NCBI RefSeq assembly: GCF_001580455.1
Contig: NZ_CP010951.1
Span: 3,311,001-3,375,000 of the forward strand
Length of the DNA stretch: 64,000 nt
Reading direction: 5' to 3'
DNA from: Ramlibacter tataouinensis
GTDB lineage: Bacteria > Pseudomonadota > Gammaproteobacteria > Burkholderiales > Burkholderiaceae_C
How positions within the stretch are numbered: the first letter of the stretch is position 1; each line of letters begins with the position of its first letter. Position numbers and translations under genes: made by a program. Positions 15,348 through 24,352 of this stretch are shown one piece after another. Under the pieces are notes generated by a model. That model made no database searches. It was not told the origin of the DNA and worked only from the letters and a program-made list of their open reading frames with translations.

Positions 15348-18008
15348 ATGCCCCAGCGTCCGGGGCGCGGCCAAGCGCCGCGCCTGCCCGCACTCGCTTT
15401 CATCGCCATCTTGCTCGCGTCCTGCGGGGGCGGCGGCGAAAGCAGCCCCGTGTCGGCGGATCCGCCGCCGCCGCCCGAAGTGCAGCAAGTGGCCTGCGCG
15501 GCGCTCGCCGGCCGCACGATCGCGGCCTCCGCCATCGGCCTGCCGACAGGAGGCGCGACGGTCGACAGCGCCACCCCGGTGGCGGCCGACGCGGCCGGCA
15601 ACTCGCTGGGCGCCTACTGCCGCGTGCGCGGCTCCATCGCGCCGGTGGATCCGGCGTCTCCCCGTATCAAATTCGCGGTGAACCTGCCCGAGGCGTGGAA
15701 CGGCAAATCCATCCAGTTCGGAGGCGGCGGCTTCGACGGCATCCTGATCGAGGGCACGGAGCAACTGCGCTTCGGGCCGCCCGACAAGCCCGCGCCGCTG
15801 GCCCTGGGCTACGCCACTTACGGCGACGACAGCGGCCACCAGAGCAGCAGCATCACGGACGGCGCCTTCGCTGCGAATGACGAGGCGCTCGCCAACTACG
15901 GCGGCAACTCGCTGAAGAAGACGCACGACGTGGCGATGGCCCTGCTCACGCTGCGCTACGGCAAGGGTGTGACGAAATCCTATTTCCTCGGCACCTCCAC
16001 CGGCGGGCGCGACGCGCTCACGGCGATCCAGCGCTGGCCGGCGGACTACGACGGCGTGGTCGCCAACGAGCCGGCGCTGAACTACACCGGAACGCGCCTG
16101 CACAACGTGGCCGTCGGGCGGGCCCTCTACAACAACGGGGGCGCCGGCTGGATGAACGTGGCCAAGACGCTGCTGGTGCAACGGACCGTGCTGGGCGTCT
16201 GCGACCGCCTCGACGGCGCCTCCGACGGCATCGTGAGCAACGTGGAGAGCTGCCGGCAGCTGAACACGCAAGTGCTCGCCTCGCTGCGCTGCGCGGGCGG
16301 CGCCGACCTCGGCGACACCTGCCTGTCCGACGCGCAGCTCGACACGGTGCGCACCATCGAGTCGCCGCTGAATTTCAGCAACTACGCGCTGGCGAATGGC
16401 GTCACCAAGGCCGGTGGCCTCAACATCCTGGAAGGCACGCTGGTCGCCGGTCCCTTCACCACGCGCGACCTCGGCACGCGGCGCGTGCCCGCCAACCCGG
16501 CGACTTCCGCCGACGCGAACATGTACGTGACGGGCGACCAGTGGGTGAAGTTCTTCGTCACGCGCCAGCCCGCCTTCGATGCGCTCACCTTCGATCCGCT
16601 CGCCCCCGGCGCGTGGACGCAGCGCGTCGTGGACGTGTCGGCCCTCACCGATGCCGCGAACCCGGACCTGCGCCCCTTCCTCGCGCGCGGCGGCCGGCTG
16701 ATCCTGCTGCACGGGCTGGCCGACGAGGTGATCAGCAACAACTCCACCATCGACTACTACCAGCGCGTCGTCGCGACCGTCGGCCAGGCTGCGGCGAATC
16801 AAGGCGTGCGCTTCTACACCGTCCCCGGCATGGGTCACGGCACCGGCGTGTTCATCCCGTCCTGGGATTCGCTCGCGGCGCTGGAGAACTGGGTGGAACG
16901 GGGCCTTGCGCCTTCCACGCCCGTCGTGACGGACAGCGTGGCTGCAACCTTCGGTCGTACGCGCCCGTTGTGCCAGTACCCCAGCTGGCCCAAGTACAAG
17001 GGCAGCGGCAGCCTGGACGCCGCGGTGAACTTCAGCTGCGTGCAGGAAACGACCGACCCGCTGGCCTGCCCCAACCTGCCCGGCGCAGTGACGGACTACA
17101 AGGGCGGCGACGCCTTCGGCGAGGAGCTGACTGTGCGCATCGATCCGGCCGGGCCGGCGTACACGATCACCGTCGATGCCAGCCTGCAGCGCACGGCCGG
17201 CACCAAGCGCAACGGCGTGCTGCTGCCCTTGGGCAACTGCAGCTACTCCAGCGCGGAGAACGGGGCGGTGTTCAGCTTCGGCGCCGGCGGCGCGCTGCAA
17301 GCCGGCATCGCGGCGCCCTCGGGCAACAGCGCCCTGCCGGTGGTGGCCTTCGCCAGCACCTTCGACAACGCGTCCAACCCCACGGTGTTCAACACCGTCG
17401 CGAACATCTACAACGTGATCGGCGTCCAGTACGGCAGCAGCGGCACGGCCGCGAGCTACGCGGCGTCGGCGCGCCTGCGCAACGCCGGCACCTTCCAGAG
17501 CTGCCAGGACCCCACGAGCGGCCAGTTCATCACCTACGATCCGGCCTGCACGAACACCACCAAGGGCTACATCACCTGGAACGCGGCGCGCAATGCCTTC
17601 GACCTGCGGGCCACCTCGCCCACCGGCGGGGCGACCACCACCGGTGGCACGCTCTCGGGCTCGGTCGTCGCGGGCAAGGTGGGCAGCAGCTACGTGCCCC
17701 TCGTGCTGTGGCGCGAGTCGGCCACCAGCTACGGCATGCGCCTGTACGCGCCCCAGCAGACCCTGTTGCCGGGCACGGCCGACGGCAGCTATGCGACGCT
17801 GGGCACCGGGGGCAGCGCCGGCAGTGCCAGCGTGAGCGGCAGCAGCTATACGGCAGGAAGCGCGACGTCCGCGCTCGCCTTCGACAACCCGGTGCTCGGC
17901 GTCGTCCGCGCCACCGGCGGCCGCAACGGCCTGCTGCTGTTCAGCGCGGGCTGGTCGGGCTGGATTCCCGATGACGGCGGCAGTTTTGAGCTCGGCCTTC
18001 GCTACTGA
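15348..18008 (+). CDS. Tannase/feruloyl-esterase-family lipoprotein with extra C-terminal domain
   Basis: This 886-residue protein has a lipobox ILLASC at its N-terminus, so it is probably an outer-membrane or periplasmic lipoprotein. Residues ~45-570 form the tannase/MHETase-like alpha/beta hydrolase: nucleophile GTSTGGRD with Ser217, acid in HGLADEV, and base His497 in GMGHGTG. Family members usually have Cys before that Ser and Cys after that His, forming a disulfide; here they are Thr216 and Gly498. The last ~300 residues, rich in Gly, Ser and Thr and ending in ELGLRY, are not part of the usual enzyme and look beta-stranded. It is divergent from the LysR gene and 8 bp before the next hydrolase. 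Confidence 0.82.
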   Translation: MPQRPGRGQAPRLPALAFIAILLASCGGGGESSPVSADPPPPPEVQQVACAALAGRTIAASAIGLPTGGATVDSATPVAADAAGNSLGAYCRVRGSIAPVDPASPRIKFAVNLPEAWNGKSIQFGGGGFDGILIEGTEQLRFGPPDKPAPLALGYATYGDDSGHQSSSITDGAFAANDEALANYGGNSLKKTHDVAMALLTLRYGKGVTKSYFLGTSTGGRDALTAIQRWPADYDGVVANEPALNYTGTRLHNVAVGRALYNNGGAGWMNVAKTLLVQRTVLGVCDRLDGASDGIVSNVESCRQLNTQVLASLRCAGGADLGDTCLSDAQLDTVRTIESPLNFSNYALANGVTKAGGLNILEGTLVAGPFTTRDLGTRRVPANPATSADANMYVTGDQWVKFFVTRQPAFDALTFDPLAPGAWTQRVVDVSALTDAANPDLRPFLARGGRLILLHGLADEVISNNSTIDYYQRVVATVGQAAANQGVRFYTVPGMGHGTGVFIPSWDSLAALENWVERGLAPSTPVVTDSVAATFGRTRPLCQYPSWPKYKGSGSLDAAVNFSCVQETTDPLACPNLPGAVTDYKGGDAFGEELTVRIDPAGPAYTITVDASLQRTAGTKRNGVLLPLGNCSYSSAENGAVFSFGAGGALQAGIAAPSGNSALPVVAFASTFDNASNPTVFNTVANIYNVIGVQYGSSGTAASYAASARLRNAGTFQSCQDPTSGQFITYDPACTNTTKGYITWNAARNAFDLRATSPTGGATTTGGTLSGSVVAGKVGSSYVPLVLWRESATSYGMRLYAPQQTLLPGTADGSYATLGTGGSAGSASVSGSSYTAGSATSALAFDNPVLGVVRATGGRNGLLLFSAGWSGWIPDDGGSFELGLRY

Positions 18009-18016
18009 GAGCCGTC

Positions 18017-19339
18017 ATGCGTTCGCTGCTTCCCTTTGCCCTCGCGCTGGCCCTGGCCGGTTGCGCCCATGGCTCCGCCGACCCGCAGGAGTCCGCACCG
18101 CGGGCCGCGAGCTGTCCGGCGGAACTCCCGCAGGACGCCCGCTGCCTGCAGGGGCGAGACTCGGCGGGTGCCTTCTACCTGGTCGCCGTCCCTGCGCAGT
18201 GGAACGGCACGCTGGTGCTGCACGCGCACGGCGGTCCTACGCTCGGCGCGCCCACGCTGGAGCGCACCGCCGAAGACCTGAAGCGCTGGGCGGTCGTCGT
18301 GAAGGCCGGGTATGCCTGGGCGGGTTCCAGCTTCCGCCAGGGCGGCGTTGCCGTCCGCGCGGCGGCCGAGGACACCGAGCGCCTGCGGCGCATCTTCCGG
18401 CTGCATGTCGCGCAGCCGCGCCTCACGCTGCTGCACGGGCAGTCGTGGGGCGCTGCGGTTGCCGCCGTGGGCGCCTCGATGTACACGGACGACGGGCAGG
18501 GTCGGCGGCCTTACAACGCCGTGCTGCTCTCCAGTGGCGTGCTCGCCGGCAGCCAGTCCTACGATTTCCGGCTCGACCTGCGCGTGCTGTACCAGGCGCT
18601 GTGCGCCAACCATCCGCGGCCGGAGGAGGGCAGCTATCCCCTGTGGATGGGGCTTCCGCCCGGCATGAAGCTGGAGCCGGGCGAGCTGCGCCGCCGCGTG
18701 GACGCCTGCCTGGGCCTGGACCGGGCGGCCGCGCTGCGCACGCCCGAGCAGCAGCGAAAGCTGCGCACGCTCACCGGGGTGCTGAACATCCCGGCCGACT
18801 CCATCCCCGGCCACCTGTCCTGGGCGACCTGGCATTTCCAGGACATCGCGCAGCGCATGGGCGGACGCAGCGTGTTCGGCAATGAAGGCGTGCGCTACCG
18901 CGGCTCCGACGACGACGCGGCGATCAATGCGGCGGTCGCGCGCTATCGTGCCGACCCGGCCGCGGTGGCCGACTTCGCCGCCGATGTGGACCCCGACGGC
19001 CGCATCCCGGTGCCGGTGCTGACCGTGCATGGCATCGGCGACCCGACCGCCTTCGTCGAGATGGACCACGGCTTCCGCGCGACGATGGCGCGCGCCGGCA
19101 CCGCGGGTCACCTGGTGCAGACCTTCACCGAGGACCGCACCCACAGCTACCTGAGCGACGTCGTCTACGTCACCCTGCTGGCTGAGCTTTCGCGATGGGC
19201 GCGCGGTGGCGCCATGCCCACGCCTGCCGGGATCGCGGAGCACTGCCGCGGCTTCGAGCCGGCCTGGGGAGCGGGTTGCCGTTTCCGGCCCGACTACCAG
19301 CCGCAGCCCTTGGACACGCGCGTGGCGCCGCGCGGCTGA
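18017..19339 (+). CDS. Lipoprotein alpha/beta hydrolase
   Basis: This is a 440-residue exported protein with a lipobox ALAGC at residues ~14-18. The fold markers are LHAHGG near residue 75 (oxyanion hole), the nucleophile elbow HGQSWGA near residue 143, an acid in HGIGDP, and a late His in EDRTHSYL. It begins 8 bp after the tannase-like gene and is very probably in the same operon, which suggests the two act on the same extracellular or periplasmic ester. The exact substrate cannot be told from sequence. Confidence 0.78.
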   Translation: MRSLLPFALALALAGCAHGSADPQESAPRAASCPAELPQDARCLQGRDSAGAFYLVAVPAQWNGTLVLHAHGGPTLGAPTLERTAEDLKRWAVVVKAGYAWAGSSFRQGGVAVRAAAEDTERLRRIFRLHVAQPRLTLLHGQSWGAAVAAVGASMYTDDGQGRRPYNAVLLSSGVLAGSQSYDFRLDLRVLYQALCANHPRPEEGSYPLWMGLPPGMKLEPGELRRRVDACLGLDRAAALRTPEQQRKLRTLTGVLNIPADSIPGHLSWATWHFQDIAQRMGGRSVFGNEGVRYRGSDDDAAINAAVARYRADPAAVADFAADVDPDGRIPVPVLTVHGIGDPTAFVEMDHGFRATMARAGTAGHLVQTFTEDRTHSYLSDVVYVTLLAELSRWARGGAMPTPAGIAEHCRGFEPAWGAGCRFRPDYQPQPLDTRVAPRG

Positions 19340-19354
19340 CCGGCGCGCCCAGCC

Positions 19355-19378
19355 GGCCAGCTCTTTCCCGGGCTGGCC
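19355..19378. terminator. Possible bidirectional hairpin between convergent genes
   Basis: GGCCAGC at 19355-19361 pairs with GCTGGCC at 19372-19378 around a 10-base loop, between the convergent hydrolase and rtcB genes. No T-run follows on either strand, so terminator function is a guess. Confidence 0.3.
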
Positions 19379-19381
19379 TGC

Positions 19382-20605
19382 TCAACCCTTGACGCACACC
19401 ACCTGCTTGAGGGTGTGCACCACTTCCACCAGGTCGGCCTGCGCCCGCATGACGGCGTCGATGTCCTTGTAGGCCATCGGGATCTCGTCGATCACCGCGG
19501 CGTCCTTGCGGCACTCGACGCCGGCGGTGGCCCTGACCTGGTCGGCCACCGTGAAGCGCTTCTTCGCCTGCGTGCGGCTCATCACGCGGCCGGCGCCATG
19601 GCTGCAGCTGTCGAAGCTCTCGGGGTTGCCCAGGCCGCGCACGATGTAGCTGCGCGCGCCCATGCTGCCCGGGATGATCCCCATCTCGCCGCGCCGGGCG
19701 CTCACCGCGCCCTTGCGGGTGACGAACACGTCCTCGCCGAAGTGGCGTTCCTGCTGCACGTAGTTGTGGTGGCAGTTCACTGCCTCCACGTGCGTGTCGA
19801 AAGGCTTGCGGACCGCCTTGCGCACGGCGGCGATCAGGTTGGCCATCATCACCTCGCGGTTGCGCGCGGCGAAGCGCTGGGCCCAGCCCACGGCGCGCAC
19901 GTAGTCGCCGAAGTAGCGCGCCCCTTCCTCGAAGTAAGCCAGGTCCCGGTCCGGCAAGTTGCGCTGGTGCTGCTCCGCGTCCTTCTTCGCCAGCGCGATG
20001 AAGTGGGTGCCGATCGCGTTGCCGACGCCGCGCGAGCCCGAATGCAGCATGAACCAGACGAAGCCCTCTTCGTCCAGGCAGACCTCGATGAAGTGGTTGC
20101 CCGAGCCCAGCGTGCCTAGGTGCTTGCGGTTGTTCGTCTGGCGCAGCCGCGGGTGCAGCTCGCACAAGGCTTCGAACTCCTGGGCCAGGCCGCCCCAGGC
20201 CTGGTCGACTCGGTCGGGCGGCTCGTCCCAGGCGCCCGGGTCGCGGCCGCGCGAGCGCGGACCGCCGCCGTGCGGCACGGCCCGCTCGATCGCCGAGCGC
20301 AGCGGCGCCAGGTTGCCGGGCAGGTCGTTGGCATGCAGCGTGGTCTTGCAGGCGATCATGCCGCAGCCGATGTCCACGCCCACCGCGGCCGGGATGATGG
20401 CCTTGAGCGTGGGGATGACCGAGCCGACCGTCGCGCCTATGCCCAGGTGCACGTCCGGCATCGCCGCGATGTGCCTGAACACGACCGGCAGGCGGGCGGC
20501 GTTGGCCAGCTGCTGCATGGCCTCGTCTTCCACCGGCACGCCGCGCGTCCACATCTTGATGGGCACGCCGCCCGCGGGCTGCGTCACCTCGTACTTGCGC
20601 TCCAT
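19382..20605 (-). CDS. rtcB: RNA-splicing ligase RtcB
   Basis: RtcB joins RNA 2',3'-cyclic phosphate or 3'-phosphate ends to 5'-OH ends using GTP and Mn2+. The product aligns over its whole length with the E. coli protein as I remember it. Conserved elements include MPDVHLGIG, GVDIGCGM (metal-binding Asp and Cys), GSGNHFIE, NCHHNYVQ and the guanylylated His in SHGAGRVMSR. ATG 20605 has AGGA 5 bp upstream; ATG 20611 or GTG 20626 are possible earlier starts. No rtcA or rtcR is nearby, so its usual archaease or regulator partners are absent from this locus. Confidence 0.95.
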   Translation of the reverse strand: MERKYEVTQPAGGVPIKMWTRGVPVEDEAMQQLANAARLPVVFRHIAAMPDVHLGIGATVGSVIPTLKAIIPAAVGVDIGCGMIACKTTLHANDLPGNLAPLRSAIERAVPHGGGPRSRGRDPGAWDEPPDRVDQAWGGLAQEFEALCELHPRLRQTNNRKHLGTLGSGNHFIEVCLDEEGFVWFMLHSGSRGVGNAIGTHFIALAKKDAEQHQRNLPDRDLAYFEEGARYFGDYVRAVGWAQRFAARNREVMMANLIAAVRKAVRKPFDTHVEAVNCHHNYVQQERHFGEDVFVTRKGAVSARRGEMGIIPGSMGARSYIVRGLGNPESFDSCSHGAGRVMSRTQAKKRFTVADQVRATAGVECRKDAAVIDEIPMAYKDIDAVMRAQADLVEVVHTLKQVVCVKG

Positions 20606-20695
20606 GCTCATCCTGTTCGTCGGCACCCCGTCATCGGTGGGGTCCCGCCGCGCGCCACAAGTTCCGGCGCCGATCGGCTCCGGCCGCGCTGGAGC

Positions 20696-21676
20696 TCAGG
20701 GTCGCGGCGCCGGGCCCGGGCTCGACAGGAACGGCCGGACCTCCCGCAGGGTGGCCGCCGGGTCCTCTTCGTGTGGCACATGGCCCAGCGTGTCCAGCAC
20801 CACCAGCCGGGCGTCGGCGATGTCCCGGGCGAAGCGTTCGCCGGATTCCAGCGGCACCAGGCGGTCGCGGCCGCCCCAGAGGATGAGGGTGGGGCACTTG
20901 ATCTTGGCCAGCAGTTCGGTCCGGCCGGTGTAGCCCTGCTCGAAGCGCCGGCCCAGCGCCTTGCGATTGCCCTCGCGCAGCGTCATCGCGACGTAGAGGT
21001 CGACGAGCTCGGGCGTGACCTTGGCCGGGTCGCCGTAGACATTGCGCACGCTGCTATCGACCACGCCGCGCGGCAGGGTGTTTTGCATGAGCCAGCGCAA
21101 GCCGGGCGTGTTCGCGATGCGAAAGCCGATCGGCACCGAGGGCCGGTTCTTCAGAGACTCGGGCGGGTAGCCGCTGGCATCCACCAGCACCAGCCTGGCC
21201 ACGCGCTCGGGATGGGTGCCCGCGAACGACCAGGCGATCTGCCCGCCCAGTGAGTTGCCCGCGAGCACGACGCGCCGCAACTGGAGCTGGTTGAGCATGG
21301 CTGCCACGAAGGCGACGTAGCGGTCCACCGAATAGTCGTTCTGCGCGTTGGGGCCGGTCAGCGCGAAGCCGGGCAGGTCGAAACGCACGACCCGCCGGTT
21401 CGTGCGCAACTCGCGCGCCCAGCCCTCCCAGGTATGCAGGCTGGCGGACGTGCCGTGCAGCAGCACGATGGGCTCGGGGTCATCGCGCGGACCTTCGTCA
21501 CGCACATGCACCTGCAGACCGGCCACCTCGACGAACTGCGACGGGGCCTGCGCCCAGCGCGCCTTGAGTTGCTCGACGGGGACGTCGGGTGCCCAGGTGG
21601 CAGCGGTGCCCGCGCCCACGGCCAGCACGAGCAGGGCCAGGAGGGCGAGGACCAGGTGGCGCAGCTTGACTTTCAT
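20696..21676 (-). CDS. Membrane-anchored alpha/beta hydrolase
   Basis: This is a 326-residue protein with one N-terminal hydrophobic segment (LALLALLVLAVGAG, about residues 10-25), probably an uncleaved anchor with the hydrolase on the periplasmic side. Fold markers are LLHGTSASLHTW near residue 72, the nucleophile elbow AGNSLGGQ near residue 142, the acid in WGGRDRLVP and the base His in LGHVPHEED. It resembles esterase/lipase-type hydrolases of the MhpC-like group. It lies 91 bp upstream of rtcB on the same strand with no obvious functional link. Confidence 0.82.
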   Translation of the reverse strand: MKVKLRHLVLALLALLVLAVGAGTAATWAPDVPVEQLKARWAQAPSQFVEVAGLQVHVRDEGPRDDPEPIVLLHGTSASLHTWEGWARELRTNRRVVRFDLPGFALTGPNAQNDYSVDRYVAFVAAMLNQLQLRRVVLAGNSLGGQIAWSFAGTHPERVARLVLVDASGYPPESLKNRPSVPIGFRIANTPGLRWLMQNTLPRGVVDSSVRNVYGDPAKVTPELVDLYVAMTLREGNRKALGRRFEQGYTGRTELLAKIKCPTLILWGGRDRLVPLESGERFARDIADARLVVLDTLGHVPHEEDPAATLREVRPFLSSPGPAPRP

Positions 21677-21721
21677 GGCGCCAATGTAGCCGAGGCGCGC
21701 CAGGTACCTGGGCGCCTGGCA

Positions 21722-22654
21722 CTAGCGCCAGCGCGGCGTCAGCGTGAAGTGCGCTTCCAGCGTGGCGCCCGGCTCCAGCCGCGTGCCGCCGATCGCATCG
21801 GCGCCCCAGCGCGGCGCCAGGTTCAGTGCGTCGCCGCACTGGCTCACCGGCGCAAGGCAGAAGTGGTCGTAGCCGCGAGGGCTGTGAAGCATGAAGAAGT
21901 CCAGCGGCGGCGCGGCTTCGATGAGCAGGCTGCGCGGCGGCCCCTCTTCGTCCCCGGCCCATTCGACCAGGGCTTCGCGTTCCCAGCCGGTGAAGCCGTT
22001 GTCCAGGTGCAGGTCGGCCAGCAGTGCGCCTTCGCGCAGCCGGCGCACGGCCTCGTTCACCTCCACGTCCACCGGCAGGGCTTCATGGTCGGTGGTCCAC
22101 ATGCCGGCCGCCGCGGTGCGCAGGCGCGTGCCGGCGATGTGCGGAAAGCAGGGGTGGTGGCCGATGCCGGCCGGCATCGCGGCCTCGTCCTCATTGGTCA
22201 CCGCGATCGAGACCCGCAGTTGCTGCTCGCTCAACTGGTAGCGCTGGACGGCTGAAAAGCGCCAGGGCCAGGCCGCCGTGGCCGGGACCGTCAGCACCAG
22301 CCGCGCCGCCTGGCGCTGCGCGTCGGCGACCTGCCACGCCTGTTGCCAGCCGATGCCGTGCAGCGGGTGGGGCGAATCCTCTGCGGGATGGTTGGGCGGG
22401 AAGCGGATCTCGCGGCCTTCGAAGCTGGCGCGCCCGTGGCGCATGGGACCGCAGAAAGGCAGCAGCGGAAAGCTCGCCATGGCAAGCGGATGGCGATCGG
22501 CCAGGCCCCGTGGGACGGCGGGCCGCAGCCAGTCGAGCCAGCGTCCGTCCGGCAGGCGCGCGCGCAAGCTGGCCAGCGAGCCACCCACGGCAGGCGCGAT
22601 CGCCGCATGCAGCGCGCCCGCCTCGAGCTCGACCAAGCCTGGGGTATCGGTCAT
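21722..22654 (-). CDS. Aldose 1-epimerase family protein
   Basis: This 310-residue protein is of the galactose-mutarotase fold. The visible anchors are GRWLDWLRP and LLPFCGPMRHGRA near the N-terminus, HPLHGIGWQQAW near residue 97, a conserved GIGHHPCFP near residue 162 and PRGYDHFCLAP near residue 263. These match bacterial aldose 1-epimerases, which interconvert sugar anomers, but the sugar is not predictable. There is no signal peptide. The neighbours give no pathway. Confidence 0.82.
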   Translation of the reverse strand: MTDTPGLVELEAGALHAAIAPAVGGSLASLRARLPDGRWLDWLRPAVPRGLADRHPLAMASFPLLPFCGPMRHGRASFEGREIRFPPNHPAEDSPHPLHGIGWQQAWQVADAQRQAARLVLTVPATAAWPWRFSAVQRYQLSEQQLRVSIAVTNEDEAAMPAGIGHHPCFPHIAGTRLRTAAAGMWTTDHEALPVDVEVNEAVRRLREGALLADLHLDNGFTGWEREALVEWAGDEEGPPRSLLIEAAPPLDFFMLHSPRGYDHFCLAPVSQCGDALNLAPRWGADAIGGTRLEPGATLEAHFTLTPRWR

Positions 22655-22744
22655 GGCCCGGCCAGTGTAGGGACGCCGTCCGGCGCGCGTGCTGCCGCGC
22701 GCATCAATTGGCGCAAGTTGTTGCCGCGCGCGCTGCGGCTCGCC

Positions 22745-24352
22745 TTACTTCTCGACCAGGTAGCGCGTGACCACGGGCGGCTCGTCGCCAAGGTGGAAGG
22801 ACAGCCTGCGGTCGCGCAACTGCACGTCGGTGGCCGTGACGCGGTCGAAGCGGCGCAGGTGCTCGGTCCAGGATTCGTCGGTGATCTGCTCGATGACGCG
22901 CCCGGGGTCGTAGACATCGCGCAGCACCTGCCAGTCCAGCGCGCCCTGGCTCATGCGGCTGCGGCGGCTCTCCTGCATCAGTTGCATGAATTCCTCGACG
23001 CGCTCGGGATCGATCCGGTATTCGATGTTCACCACGATGCGCCCCTGGCGCGGCGGCGACTCGGCCTGGGGCGCTTTCCAGGCGCTCGACGGCGTGAGGT
23101 CTTCCTCGGTGCCGCGGTCCGCCACGAAGCGGTGCGCCAGCGTCATCAGGGTGATGCTGGAGACGGAGGCCAACAGCAGCGCGTCGTGGATGCCGGTCCA
23201 GGTCGCGACCTGGCCCCACAGGGCGGCGCCCGCGGCCGTGGAACCCATCAGGGCCATCTGGTAGATCGACATGCCGCGCGCCCGCACCCAGTCGGGCAGC
23301 GCCATCTGCGTCGAGACCGTCAGCGAATTGGCCACTGTGATCCAGGCGGCCCCGGCCACCAACATCCCCGGCACCGCGAGGTAGAGGCTGGTGGCGAAGG
23401 CCACCACCACCGCCGCGCAGGCCTGCACGATGGTCCCGCCCAGCACCAGCTGGCTCGGCTGCACGAACTGGCGAAGGCGCTGCATCTGCAATGCGGCAAA
23501 CACCGCGCCGGCGCCCATGGACGCCAGCAGCACGGTGAAGGTGCCGGCCGCGCCGCCCGGCAGGGCGCGGGCGACCAGCGGCAGCAGCGCCAGCAGCGCC
23601 GTCGAGTGCAGGAAGAACAGCGAGATGCGCAGCAAGATGGCGCGGATGCGCCCCGATTGCCAGACGTACTGCACGCCAACGCGCATGGCGCTGGCCAGGC
23701 GCTCGCGGCCGAGCGGGCTTTCCTTGTGCTCGCGGCGCCAGCGCATGATGGTGAAGCCCGCCGCCAGCGACAGCACCGCGTTCAGCAGGAACACCCAGGC
23801 GCTGCCGGCGCTGGCGATCAGCGCCCCCGCCACCAGCGGGCCGAGGATGCGCGAGAAGTTCATGGCCACGCCGTTGAGGGCCAGCGCCGCCGGCAACTGC
23901 TGCCGGCTCACCAGCTCCGGCACGATGGCCGCGAACACCGGCCAGCGCATCGCCAGGCCGACGCCGTTGGCGAAGGTCAGCGCCAGCAGCAGCGGCGCGT
24001 TGATCCAGTCCAGTGCCACCACCGCGCACAGCACGATGGCGATCGCGGCCACCCAGAACTGGGTGATCATGAAATAGCGCTTGCGGTCCAGGATGTCGGC
24101 CAGCGCCCCGCTGGGCAGGCCGAGCAGGAACACCGGCAGTGTCGAGGCGGACTGCACCAGTGCCACCCACAGCGGCGAGGGCGCGAGCGAGGTCATCAGC
24201 CAGGCGGCCGCGACGTCGTTCATCCACATCGTCGTGTTCGCCGCGAGCCAGGTGAGCCACAGCATGCGGAACACCGGCACCCGCAGCGGCGCCAGCGCGG
24301 AAGGGCGCTCCATGGCCGCCTGCGGCGGCACGGGCGGGGGCTGCTCCGGCAT
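22745..24352 (-). CDS. MFS transporter with C-terminal ABM-like domain
   Basis: This 535-residue protein has about 12 membrane segments in residues ~20-420 and belongs to the MFS_3/EntS-like group (signatures TLPVFLLGLPSGALAD near residue 70 and PLGRERL in the central loop). The last ~105 residues form a soluble domain starting at VVNIEYRIDPERVEEF, which resembles an antibiotic-biosynthesis-monooxygenase-type ferredoxin-like fold. That C-terminal extension is known in this MFS subgroup. The transported substrate is unknown. The start codon lies inside the first arm of the long inverted repeat at 24352-24623. Confidence 0.82.
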   Translation of the reverse strand: MPEQPPPVPPQAAMERPSALAPLRVPVFRMLWLTWLAANTTMWMNDVAAAWLMTSLAPSPLWVALVQSASTLPVFLLGLPSGALADILDRKRYFMITQFWVAAIAIVLCAVVALDWINAPLLLALTFANGVGLAMRWPVFAAIVPELVSRQQLPAALALNGVAMNFSRILGPLVAGALIASAGSAWVFLLNAVLSLAAGFTIMRWRREHKESPLGRERLASAMRVGVQYVWQSGRIRAILLRISLFFLHSTALLALLPLVARALPGGAAGTFTVLLASMGAGAVFAALQMQRLRQFVQPSQLVLGGTIVQACAAVVVAFATSLYLAVPGMLVAGAAWITVANSLTVSTQMALPDWVRARGMSIYQMALMGSTAAGAALWGQVATWTGIHDALLLASVSSITLMTLAHRFVADRGTEEDLTPSSAWKAPQAESPPRQGRIVVNIEYRIDPERVEEFMQLMQESRRSRMSQGALDWQVLRDVYDPGRVIEQITDESWTEHLRRFDRVTATDVQLRDRRLSFHLGDEPPVVTRYLVEK

